NCBI GenBank assembly: GCA_016840825.1
Contig: JAEORN010000330.1
Coordinates: 1-11,559 of the forward strand
From: Candidatus Thorarchaeota archaeon
GTDB lineage: Archaea > Asgardarchaeota > Thorarchaeia > Thorarchaeales > Thorarchaeaceae
Reading direction: 5' to 3'
DNA: 11,559 nucleotides
The first letter of the stretch is position 1; each line of letters starts with the position of its first letter. Positions 1 to 6,839 of the stretch are shown here, piece after piece. The notes below the pieces were generated by a model. It searched no databases, had not been told where the DNA came from, and worked only from the letters and a program-made list of their open reading frames with translations. A program made the translations under genes and the position numbers.

Positions 1-439
1 GGACAATGATGATCGCAAGAAGGATTCCACTCACGATGAGAGGAGCGAACTTCTTCCGGAGCCACGTGAATGCGTGCTCGACTCGTGTGTCATTTGTGTC
101 AATGTACTCCTTTGCGATACCAAAGAGCGCACCTAGTACCCAGATGCCCAAGGCAGCCAGAGGTAGAATGACTACAAGGAAGGAGACAGAGAGAATAACT
201 GCTGCGCTACCCGAGGTAAGAGGCAAGGTCCATGCCACAATTGTATTGGTCCACTGTGTGATGAAGTCAGCTGAGGGGTCCAACAACCAAGCCATTAGAC
301 CAATTGGCACAGTAATGACTGCAAATACCAGTCCAAGCACAACAAAGATGCCTATGATGGCAAGAAAGAAGGTCAAGACCTTGCTCTTTGCCATAGATAG
401 ACCCGATTTTAAATCGTCGAATGCCTGCATAGAAACCAT
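1..439 (-). CDS. Multi-pass membrane protein, 5' part only (runs off left edge)
   Basis: The minus strand is open from an ATG at 439 to the window edge (146 codons). The product is strongly hydrophobic. A short amphipathic N-terminus (MVSMQAFDDLKSGLSMAKSK) is followed by membrane segments at about residues 21-50, 78-106 and 134 onwards. A charged cytoplasmic-looking loop (AKEYIDTNDTRVEHAFTWLRKK) lies between the second and third. This layout resembles archaeal DUF4013/YciC-like membrane proteins, but that is an impression and no function can be assigned. A TATA-like box centred near 469 puts the transcript start only a few bases before ATG 439, which favours that start over the in-frame ATGs at 430 and 394. 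A frame of similar length on the other strand (6-446) is rich in Arg, Lys, Thr and Ser with no domain, and I read it as the antisense shadow. Confidence 0.8.
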   Translation of the reverse strand, partial: MVSMQAFDDLKSGLSMAKSKVLTFFLAIIGIFVVLGLVFAVITVPIGLMAWLLDPSADFITQWTNTIVAWTLPLTSGSAAVILSVSFLVVILPLAALGIWVLGALFGIAKEYIDTNDTRVEHAFTWLRKKFAPLIVSGILLAIIIV

Positions 440-463
440 CGACTAGAAACTACTGCGTCGCTT

Positions 464-474
464 GCTTAAATAAC
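464..474 (-). promoter_or_regulatory. TATA-type promoter of the left-edge membrane protein
   Basis: Read on the minus strand the site is GTTATTTAAGC. Its centre near 469 predicts a start of transcription around 443, four bases before ATG 439, so the mRNA would be almost leaderless. The same TTTAAGC core occurs before the gene starting at 1749. Confidence 0.5.
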
Positions 475-495
475 GTTTGATAGATACCAAACGTT
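472..495. promoter_or_regulatory. Perfect 8+8 inverted repeat beside the TATA box (candidate operator)
   Basis: AACGTTTG at 472-479 and CAAACGTT at 488-495 are exact reverse complements separated by 8 bases, with arm centres 16 bases apart. The inner arm touches the upstream edge of the TATA box, where a dimeric regulator could block or assist TBP/TFB. The regulator itself is unknown. Confidence 0.45.
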
Positions 496-525
496 GCCCA
501 CTTCAAACAGCATGACTAGTCTATC

Positions 526-885
526 TCAAGGTTCAATCACGTCTTGAACCACGCAGAAGAGGTTACCATCCGGGTCCTCTAACACTATATAGTCGTGCTC
601 AGGAGGATATCTCCAAGGATAGCGCGTAGCTCCAAGCTTGACCAACCGTTCGACTTCAGCATCCATATCCATTGCATAGAGATCTAGGTGTATCCAACCT
701 CTTCTTCCCGTACGTTTTTCAGGAGCCTGATCCAGCGAGATATTGGGACCCTTTCCCGTAGGGTCGCGAAGAATGACCCAGCCATCTTCTGGGGGAGATC
801 TGGGGACATAGTGAAGAGCTTCCGACCAGAATGCCAGCATCTTATCGAACTCGTAGCAACGGAAGACGATGGACCCGACCTGCAA
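526..885 (-). CDS. VOC-superfamily glyoxalase-like protein (TTG start)
   Basis: The 119-residue product is a single vicinal-oxygen-chelate domain of the Glyoxalase_6-like kind. It shows the opening strand and helix GSIVFRCYEFDKMLAFWSEAL (residues 4-24), the central PEDGWVILRDPTGKGPNISL (32-51), IHLDLY with H66, a helix DAEVERLVKLGA, and the closing VLEDPDGNLFCVVQ (101-114). Members are small cytosolic proteins, many without a known substrate. The usual first-strand metal-ligand His is absent, so glyoxalase I activity is not claimed. The frame stays open upstream to a TTG at 1059, but those 58 extra residues do not resemble VOC sequence. The TTG at 885 has GGAGGT six bases upstream and gives the normal family length. 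It is followed by the left-edge membrane protein on the same strand, which has its own promoter. Confidence 0.85.
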   Translation of the reverse strand: MQVGSIVFRCYEFDKMLAFWSEALHYVPRSPPEDGWVILRDPTGKGPNISLDQAPEKRTGRRGWIHLDLYAMDMDAEVERLVKLGATRYPWRYPPEHDYIVLEDPDGNLFCVVQDVIEP

Positions 886-891
886 ATGATG

Positions 892-897
892 ACCTCC
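892..897 (-). promoter_or_regulatory. Shine-Dalgarno site that decides the VOC start
   Basis: On the minus strand this reads GGAGGT, six bases before the TTG at 885. It is a near-perfect anti-16S match and has no counterpart before the upstream TTG at 1059, so it supports the shorter 119-residue protein. Confidence 0.7.
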
Positions 898-934
898 AGA
901 AATTCGAGATAATACAGCTACAGACCGTGCATCA

Positions 935-942
935 TCATAAAA
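935..942 (-). promoter_or_regulatory. Possible TATA box of the VOC gene
   Basis: On the minus strand the site reads TTTTATGA within CCTTTTATGATG. A start of transcription about 26 bases downstream (near 912) would give a leader of roughly 27 bases that includes the GGAGGT site. Confidence 0.35.
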
Positions 943-945
943 GGC

Positions 946-961
946 TGATGGATATCCATCA
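946..961. promoter_or_regulatory. 16-bp perfect palindrome upstream of the VOC promoter (candidate operator)
   Basis: TGATGGATATCCATCA is a perfect uninterrupted palindrome. It lies four bases upstream of the proposed TATA box of the VOC gene, in DNA that is noncoding if the TTG start at 885 is right. Its position matches that of a binding site for a dimeric regulator. Confidence 0.45.
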
Positions 962-1101
962 TGAATAGGCGATTGATTTGGGTAGAGAAACCCTCTCAGG
1001 TGAACTGCTATTCGTAATTGCGACTCGCCTATCCAAGTTCTATATTCATTACTAAGCAACCTGAGAGATCAGAGATGTTTATTGATCGGATTTGCTGAGG
1101 G

Positions 1102-1749
1102 CTAATCCAGAGGATTCATCTCAATGTAGATGGTCTGCCCCTGATGTTCATAGAACCAGAGAGCATTGAGCGGGGCTCCGGAAGAGAACAAGGAATCGCC
1201 CCACCAACCTCCATTGTCGTCATAGTCGCCAAACCACATGTAGTATAGTGTCAGATACTCGTCTTCAAGATATGTCCCATATTGCTCAGGTTCTGAGCCA
1301 CTCCCAAGAGCGGTATCAGCATATAGCTCGGCTATAGCACTCCAGTTACCAATAGGAAGTGTACAACCTGAGAGACCCTCGCATACAATCAGTTCCATGA
1401 GAGGGCTAAGAGAGGTGCCATTCGCAAAAGTACAGTTCATCTTTGAGAACTGTATCACCTGAACTGGGAATGACAGGTCGGTAATAGTCTCAAGTGATGG
1501 CAATGCAGTTATGGTGGCATTGATGATTGAACCATTCAATTGAAGGATATCCGTAGTTGAATAGAGTCCTCCATACGTAGCACCAAATGTACGTATCTTA
1601 TATTGATATGAATCCCCTATTTGAACACCCCATTCCAGATTGGTGATCGGTTCAGCTTGGTCTTCAGGAGGCGCTAACATAATGTAAACTCCCACAGCAA
1701 CCATTGCAATGAGAACAACAGATAGAAGAATGACGTACTGCCGTTTCAT
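1102..1749 (-). CDS. Membrane-anchored extracytoplasmic protein, unknown function
   Basis: The 215-residue product starts MKRQYVILLSVVLIAMVAVG, a positively charged end followed by one hydrophobic segment (about residues 5-25). The rest is a polar outer domain rich in Asp, Gly, Tyr and Trp. There is no lipobox cysteine, so the first segment is probably an uncleaved anchor or signal peptide. Five N-x-S/T sequons (NGS, NAT, NCT, NGT, NWS) fit archaeal surface N-glycosylation. Three cysteines, including the VCEGLSGC pair, could form a disulfide. The ATG at 1749 is preferred to a TTG at 1770 because the TATA box at 1786-1795 predicts transcription from about 1764. I recognise no family. It follows the histidine kinase on the same strand after 62 bases but has its own promoter. 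Confidence 0.8.
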   Translation of the reverse strand: MKRQYVILLSVVLIAMVAVGVYIMLAPPEDQAEPITNLEWGVQIGDSYQYKIRTFGATYGGLYSTTDILQLNGSIINATITALPSLETITDLSFPVQVIQFSKMNCTFANGTSLSPLMELIVCEGLSGCTLPIGNWSAIAELYADTALGSGSEPEQYGTYLEDEYLTLYYMWFGDYDDNGGWWGDSLFSSGAPLNALWFYEHQGQTIYIEMNPLD

Positions 1750-1785
1750 CCTAATTTGAACCCCCAGCAATCCATAGCTAATGTT

Positions 1786-1795
1786 GCTTAAATCA
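1786..1795 (-). promoter_or_regulatory. TATA-type promoter of the extracytoplasmic protein gene
   Basis: On the minus strand this reads TGATTTAAGC, sharing TTTAAGC with the promoter at 464-474. It predicts a start near 1764 and a leader of about 15 bases before ATG 1749. Confidence 0.5.
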
Positions 1796-1811
1796 TTTCA
1801 TACTAGAGTAT

Positions 1812-2978
1812 TCATACTGCTAAAGGAAGAGAGAAGCAAAAACAGGTTCCTTTTGTATGATCTCCCTCAACGCTATCCTCCACCCAGATATCCCCACCGT
1901 ATCGGTCGATTATCCGCTTCACCAAAGTAAGCCCAATTCCACGGACTCGTCTGCTTCTGTCGCTTATACTTGATAGGAGATGTTTCTTCTTCGAATCCTC
2001 AATGCCAGGGCCACAGTCTTTTATATTGAATGTTAGCGAATCAAGATGCTTCTCTATGTGGATATCTATTTGAACAGACTCTGCAGGATCTAGTCTCACT
2101 GAATTATGAAGAAGATTATAGAAGACATCAACAAGAAACTCATCAGCTTTCACACGGTACATATTTTCTGCCAGGTTAGCCGTAATGTCGATAACCTTCT
2201 CTGGAAATGTATTTACAACCATCTCAATGGCAACAGAAAGAGAGGAGTATGGATCGACATCTATGAGATCATGACCTTCAGTTTCAATAGCAGCAAGTTT
2301 CTTGACATAGCTGACTAAAGCCGCACCTCTCTTACTCTGTGATAGTGCAGCTTGGACAAGATGCTCAAGTTCCTTTGGCGTTTCGGTGCGCTCTAGTAGC
2401 AATTCCATACTAGACATGATACCTTGCATCATGTTAGACAGATCATGGGCCATCAGGTCATTATAGAAAGCAGCAGTTTCCAGCGCTTCCTCTAAGGCTT
2501 TCTTTGCTTTGACTGTCTCAGTGATATCAAGCATTGATACGATGACCATATCCAGAGTGTCTTGGTATTCTTCTGGCACTGAGAGAACGAGGAGGATATG
2601 TCTGGAATCGCCTGTGACAGTAAGAAGAGTTACTGTATCCTCGTATTTGTTTTCCCCTTCAGCAAGTGCGACAATCTCACCTAGGAAAATACTCAAGGCA
2701 TCCTCAACTAGAATATTACCTAGACTTCCTAGCAGTTCATGTTCGGATTCAACCCCCTGCAACTCGAGAGTCGCCTTATTCACCCGAGTTATCTTCACAA
2801 GTTCCGCGCATTTCCAAAGATCATCTTTGTGCTCTTGAAAATGCATACGAAAATCAGTCACACCTGATTCTTTGAGTTGATTAAGGAATACCTTCACACC
2901 CGAGAAATCCTCTTCCCATAGAGAAACTGGAGAGTCCTCGAACAAGGTCAAATATCGACTCTCCACGTCTCGATTCAT
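1812..2978 (-). CDS. Cytosolic PAS-domain sensor histidine kinase
   Basis: The 388-residue protein has no membrane segment. Residues about 7-155 are a PAS domain opening RYLTLFEDSPVSLWEEDF and ending in the linker MVIVSMLDITETVKAKKAL. A dimerisation/phosphoacceptor helix follows, with AHDLSNMM, whose H178 should be autophosphorylated. The HATPase domain is complete: N-box YNLLHNS (N288, N292), G1 DCGPGIED (D321, G323, G325) and G2 RGIGLTLVKRI (G347, G349). It should sense a cytoplasmic signal and pass phosphate to a response regulator, but no receiver-domain protein lies in the window, so it is an orphan here. ATG 2978, with AGGGG eight bases upstream (2987-2991), is preferred to a TTG at 2984. 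The gene is divergent from the MFS transporter, which could place both under related control. The fine role is unknown. Confidence 0.93.
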   Translation of the reverse strand: MNRDVESRYLTLFEDSPVSLWEEDFSGVKVFLNQLKESGVTDFRMHFQEHKDDLWKCAELVKITRVNKATLELQGVESEHELLGSLGNILVEDALSIFLGEIVALAEGENKYEDTVTLLTVTGDSRHILLVLSVPEEYQDTLDMVIVSMLDITETVKAKKALEEALETAAFYNDLMAHDLSNMMQGIMSSMELLLERTETPKELEHLVQAALSQSKRGAALVSYVKKLAAIETEGHDLIDVDPYSSLSVAIEMVVNTFPEKVIDITANLAENMYRVKADEFLVDVFYNLLHNSVRLDPAESVQIDIHIEKHLDSLTFNIKDCGPGIEDSKKKHLLSSISDRSRRVRGIGLTLVKRIIDRYGGDIWVEDSVEGDHTKGTCFCFSLPLAV

Positions 2979-3038
2979 TTTCAAAGCCCCTATCTCTATA
3001 TCTCAACATCATGTTTTGAGGATTTTCTCGATTAGCAA

Positions 3039-3051
3039 GAGCCAGCGGCTC
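3039..3051. promoter_or_regulatory. GC-rich inverted repeat abutting the MFS TATA box
   Basis: GAGCC-agc-GGCTC has 5-bp perfect arms and ends exactly where the TATA box begins, in the BRE position. The arms are short, so chance cannot be excluded. Confidence 0.3.
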
Positions 3052-3060
3052 ATATAAGCA
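3052..3060 (+). promoter_or_regulatory. TATA-type promoter of the MFS transporter
   Basis: The site reads ATATAAGCA and predicts transcription from about 3082, giving a leader of about 17 bases before ATG 3099. The opposite strand reads TTATATG, so weak bidirectional use towards the kinase gene is possible. Confidence 0.5.
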
Positions 3061-3098
3061 TGGTTCAGATGTGAATTCTGAGTTTATGTGCATAATGT

Positions 3099-4670
3099 AT
3101 GGACCATGACATAACGCTAAAATGGATTCGTGGATGTGGATTTGGGCTGGATGGAGTTCATTTGCGATTCTCAACTAAAGAAGTACTCACAGAGGAAGAG
3201 ATTGAGAGAGGACTCAATGCGGTGGTTCGTGATGGCATTACCTCACAACTCAAGCTCACATTGACAGAGAGCGTCTTCTTAGTCGCATTTGCTTTAGCTC
3301 TGGGAGCTTCAAATGCAGTGATTGGACTACTTGCTGCAATCCCTCCCCTTGCTCAATTGCTACAGCTCCCATCGATATATCTAGTTGAGAGATTAAGGCG
3401 CCGTCGAATGATCACCGTTTTGGCTTCAGCCGCAAGCCGTTCATCCATATTCGTCATGGCATTAATTCCCTTCTTCATGCCAAACCTGCAAGGACTCGTT
3501 CTGCTAATCCTTTCAGTGATTACCCATGCAGTCTTCAATGCGATGTCTACAACCGCATGGAACTCATGGATGAGGGATCTTGTACCAGAGGAGCGACTTG
3601 GACGCTTCTTCTCAAAGCGATTGCTGATTCAAACCATAGTAGGCATAGTCGCAACTCTATCCACTGGGTTCTTCTTAGACTGGTGGATAACATCCATGAT
3701 AGGTCAGGAGATCATTGGGTATGCGTTTGTCTTCTTTATGGGATTCGTTGCAGGTATGGTTGGCGTCTATATTCTGTCCACAATTCCAGAACCTTCCATG
3801 AAGCCACTGGAGGAGTTTCCAAAGTTCTCAGAGCTAGTGAAACGCCCCCTAAGAAATCAAAACTATAGAAATCTGATGTTCTTTTCTGGGACTTGGAGTC
3901 TAGCAACAGCTTTGGTTGCCCCCTTCTTCACGGTTTATCTTTTGGTCCGCCTAGGATTTCCTATCTCATTTGTAACAGTACTTTCCGTAGTCACACAGGG
4001 AACAAGTATCCTATTCTATCGCCTTTGGGGAAGACTATCAGATCGTTTTAGCAATAAAGACGTGCTTCAAATCACCACGCCTGTATTCGTTATTGGAATC
4101 ATCCTTTGGATCTTCGCAGGCATGCCCATTCTAAGTGGAGTTCTGTTATTCTTAGTAATACTGATACATGTGCTCCTAGGATTTGGCGCGGCTGGAATTA
4201 ACCTTGCCTCTGGAAATATGGCATTGAAGCTTGCACCCAAGGGAGAGGCAACACCATTCTTGGCATCATGGAGCTTTATCAACTCACTAGCTGCAGCTCT
4301 CGCTCCTTTCATTGGCGGTATTGTTGCAGATCTGCTATCGGATACTCAATTCATAATCTCATCCGAGATAATTCAGGATGGTGTACCTATACAGATACCC
4401 GTTTTCATGTTCACAGGTATAGACTTCCTCTTTATTGCATCATTCTTTATTGGAGTCTATGCCATCCACCGTCTATCAATCGTTCAGGAAGTTGGAGAAG
4501 TCGAGGAGAGCGTCATAATTGCCACGATACTTGCAGAGGCTCGAAGAGGATTCAGAAACCTATCTACTGTTGACGGCCTTAGAAGCACATTCGCACCTCT
4601 GATAGCCTTCTGGAACAGAGTTTCATCAAATAGCAGGGATAAGAAGACGAATACAAACGAAGGAGAATAG
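3099..4670 (+). CDS. Major facilitator superfamily transporter
   Basis: The 523-residue protein has about 12 hydrophobic segments in two halves. The linker TIPEPSMKPLEEFPKFSELVKRPLRNQNYRN (about 228-258) lies between them. MFS loop signatures are visible: the basic VERLRRRR after helix 2 (96-103) and GRLSDRFSNKDVL in the second half (311-323). The stretch AWNSWMRDLVPEERLGRFFSKR (153-174) is typical of an uncharacterised MFS group. The C-terminus is a soluble tail of about 60 residues. The substrate cannot be read from the sequence. ATG 3099 fits the TATA box, but a TTG at 3162 has GGAG five bases upstream, and family members as I remember them begin near LTEEEIERGL, so the first 21 residues are uncertain. 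It ends only 8 bases from the convergent 714-residue gene. Confidence 0.9.
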   Translation: MDHDITLKWIRGCGFGLDGVHLRFSTKEVLTEEEIERGLNAVVRDGITSQLKLTLTESVFLVAFALALGASNAVIGLLAAIPPLAQLLQLPSIYLVERLRRRRMITVLASAASRSSIFVMALIPFFMPNLQGLVLLILSVITHAVFNAMSTTAWNSWMRDLVPEERLGRFFSKRLLIQTIVGIVATLSTGFFLDWWITSMIGQEIIGYAFVFFMGFVAGMVGVYILSTIPEPSMKPLEEFPKFSELVKRPLRNQNYRNLMFFSGTWSLATALVAPFFTVYLLVRLGFPISFVTVLSVVTQGTSILFYRLWGRLSDRFSNKDVLQITTPVFVIGIILWIFAGMPILSGVLLFLVILIHVLLGFGAAGINLASGNMALKLAPKGEATPFLASWSFINSLAAALAPFIGGIVADLLSDTQFIISSEIIQDGVPIQIPVFMFTGIDFLFIASFFIGVYAIHRLSIVQEVGEVEESVIIATILAEARRGFRNLSTVDGLRSTFAPLIAFWNRVSSNSRDKKTNTNEGE

Positions 4671-4678
4671 CTTGGACT

Positions 4679-6823
4679 TCAGGGCATCTCCTCTCTTCTC
4701 CTGAAGCCACCTCTCCTGATATAGAAGATGATAAAGAACATGAGGAGTATTGAGATGAAATAGGTCATAGACTCTAGGATTGGCTCAATGAATATATTCA
4801 ACGCTCTGATGGCATTGAAGATTATACCTAACACCTCTCCAATTGCCAGAACGGATATGAATAGTTCAACAAGCTCCATTGCTTGCGTGCGCCGCTTATC
4901 CATTTCTTCCTGTTTCTTCTCTGCTTCTTTGGCTCTTCTTTCTACGACTCCTGAAGCAATATCAGAAAACAAAGTCTGATGATGCGACAAGATGTTTAAG
5001 CGTCGCTCAAGATAGGATACCATTCGATCGATGTTGATGTCATCCATCATCGCTCGCATGAGCTCTGCATGGTCACGATAATTGGATGTTAGAGTGCCTC
5101 TTATTAGCTCGATATTCATATGTGCAAGCGTATCGAAATGAATGACAGGAAGCAGACTCCGGCGAGTCTCTGTAATACGCGCTTCAGCGACATCAAGGTC
5201 CAATCTGTCAAGTTCTTGTGCAAGGTCTGATGTTTCTGATACGAATGTATCAAGAATCTCTCCCGCTATCTCGATGAGCGTTGAGATAAGACACCTGAGT
5301 CGAACTGCGGTTTCAATGGTTTCTTGATATTGAAGAATTATCCATCGGGGATCATCTGAAAAACAGATCACTCCGTGGTTTTCAGTAGTAACAAGAAGGT
5401 CCGTACTGTGTGACCTGATAGGAGCCAGATTTCTAATACCGATAATATCTCTCAGAATCCAATCATCCAGTGCAGCTCGGGCTTCCATCTGACCAAGTAG
5501 CAGACCCTTATAGTCTGGTAGTGAGACCGCTTCTTCAAGTGATATCTTTCGAACCTCAGTATCATTTCGAGCATACAGTCCACGCCGAATGAGGACATAG
5601 GCATACCAATTGAGATGAGGGACGAAGCGCAATGTACATTTTGGCTCAATTAATGGAAAGACTTTGTTAAGATTGGAAACGATGTCTTCTGCTAAAGCAT
5701 TCAAACGGAGATAGTTCCTGTCTTCCCAGGTGATGTAATACTCTGCTGAATGAGGCCCGTTCAATGATAAGTAGACCCGTAAATCTGATACCGTAAGCTC
5801 ATCTACATCTGCTTCCAGATAGATAGTTCCTACACCGTAACGATAGATTCGAACCGAAACTCGAATCTCAATGTCTTGCCCGCGAAATGAAAGGGTCAAT
5901 GGTTTAAGCGTAAAGACCAAGTTCTTCATTCGTTCTGTGCCAAGCACAGTTTCAAAGAGATCTGAGAGTGTGTCTTCATCGATTGTCTGAACAGTCACTC
6001 CCAGGGCACTCGTCTCATCAATAAGACTCTTAGAATCTTCAATGAGTAAATCGTATACCTTGGTGAGGTACTCCTGTTCGCCCCAAAAACTGAATAACCA
6101 TGTAAGTTGGTTGTTTGCGAGAACTATCTGCTCGGGGCTCGCTTCAGCAAGAGCGGCATGATGCTGCAAGAACTCAAGATAACTTGCCAGCTCAGTATAA
6201 GTATCCTCGTCGCCATCCTCTTCGAGCTTTGTAAGGCACTCCAAGATTGTCTTTTGAGCCTCATCGAATACATCTCTAAATTCTTCGGTTCGGAGTGCAC
6301 TCATAGCTCTACTATAGGCTGCAACCCCAGTACCATATAGTTGCCAAGCTAGAAGTTGTGTTTTGAACCAATCAACAATCTCACTTTCGATTTCACTCAA
6401 TTCTGAAATCTGGTCCAAACCCGAGTTTGATAGTTCTACGAGCACCTCAGCAATATCGGTCATTGAATGTGCATCAGTTGAGATCAGGGCGTTCTCAAGT
6501 GATATTGCTGCTTCAAGAACTCCGTTTAGAGATTTTAGACTGTGGAATATGTATTGCTCAGGCCCTTCACAAGTTTTGATGCCTTTTTCAATCGATGCTT
6601 CTGCATGCCTAAGGTGCTCACGAGCCATAGAGTAGTCATAGGATGATTCCCATCGAGAATGCCCTTGACAGAAACTGTCTAGTGCGTTTAGTAGTAGTGA
6701 AAGGGTGGAGTCTGTTGCACGGGAGGCTTCGGTACGAGAAAGTATCGCAGCAGACTCATAATCGCACGCATCATACAGCTCTAGTATGGGTGTAATGATC
6801 TCAATGGACTCCTGAAATGGCAC
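4679..6823 (-). CDS. Large protein with helical stalk and C-terminal two-helix membrane hairpin (CorA/RMD1-like layout), unknown function
   Basis: The 714-residue product starts at a GTG. An in-frame TGA lies just upstream and GAGGTG sits ten bases before. Residues about 1-295 are acidic and alpha-helical, possibly TPR-like. Residues 301-410 are beta-rich (for example EIRVSVRIYRYGVGTIYLEADVDEL). Around 474-500 is LLVTTENHGVICFSDDPRW. Residues about 500-648 form long helices ending in a Glu/Lys/Arg coiled coil (VVERRAKEAEKKQEEMDKRR). Two membrane helices follow at about 649-672 and 678-702, joined by a very short turn, then the basic tail RRGGFRRREEMP. The tail suggests both ends are cytoplasmic. 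The order of domain, stalk and hairpin recalls CorA or RMD1/DUF155 proteins, but the GMN filter motif is missing. I do not recognise the family. It is probably made from the GNAT gene's mRNA. Confidence 0.88.
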   Translation of the reverse strand: MPFQESIEIITPILELYDACDYESAAILSRTEASRATDSTLSLLLNALDSFCQGHSRWESSYDYSMAREHLRHAEASIEKGIKTCEGPEQYIFHSLKSLNGVLEAAISLENALISTDAHSMTDIAEVLVELSNSGLDQISELSEIESEIVDWFKTQLLAWQLYGTGVAAYSRAMSALRTEEFRDVFDEAQKTILECLTKLEEDGDEDTYTELASYLEFLQHHAALAEASPEQIVLANNQLTWLFSFWGEQEYLTKVYDLLIEDSKSLIDETSALGVTVQTIDEDTLSDLFETVLGTERMKNLVFTLKPLTLSFRGQDIEIRVSVRIYRYGVGTIYLEADVDELTVSDLRVYLSLNGPHSAEYYITWEDRNYLRLNALAEDIVSNLNKVFPLIEPKCTLRFVPHLNWYAYVLIRRGLYARNDTEVRKISLEEAVSLPDYKGLLLGQMEARAALDDWILRDIIGIRNLAPIRSHSTDLLVTTENHGVICFSDDPRWIILQYQETIETAVRLRCLISTLIEIAGEILDTFVSETSDLAQELDRLDLDVAEARITETRRSLLPVIHFDTLAHMNIELIRGTLTSNYRDHAELMRAMMDDINIDRMVSYLERRLNILSHHQTLFSDIASGVVERRAKEAEKKQEEMDKRRTQAMELVELFISVLAIGEVLGIIFNAIRALNIFIEPILESMTYFISILLMFFIIFYIRRGGFRRREEMP

Positions 6824-6833
6824 CTCTCTTCAC

Positions 6834-6839
6834 CACCTC
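6834..6839 (-). promoter_or_regulatory. Shine-Dalgarno site overlapping the GNAT stop codon
   Basis: On the minus strand this reads GAGGTG, sharing bases with the TGA stop of the acetyltransferase and lying ten bases before the GTG at 6823. The arrangement suggests translational coupling of the two genes. Confidence 0.55.

Noticed and set aside
6..446. Plus-strand open frame of 146 codons at the left edge
   Set aside because: It is Arg/Lys/Thr/Ser-rich with no domain, while the opposite strand encodes a convincing multi-pass membrane protein with its own promoter.
509..519. AGCATGACTAG repeated at 10366-10376 in another intergenic region
   Set aside because: An 11-base match between two places in a window of this size is expected by chance, and no flanking similarity extends it.
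531..539. GGTTCAATC, resembling a tRNA T-loop
   Set aside because: No acceptor stem, anticodon arm or CCA-proximal pairing around it, and it overlaps the end of the VOC gene.
2509..2838. Plus-strand open frame of 109 codons inside the histidine kinase gene
   Set aside because: The product is Ser/Thr/Arg-rich with low complexity, as expected for an antisense frame of a real gene. The kinase on the other strand has a complete motif set.
3557..3868. Plus-strand frame of 103 codons overlapping the MFS transporter
   Set aside because: It is an out-of-frame shadow. The MFS frame carries the family motifs across the same bases.
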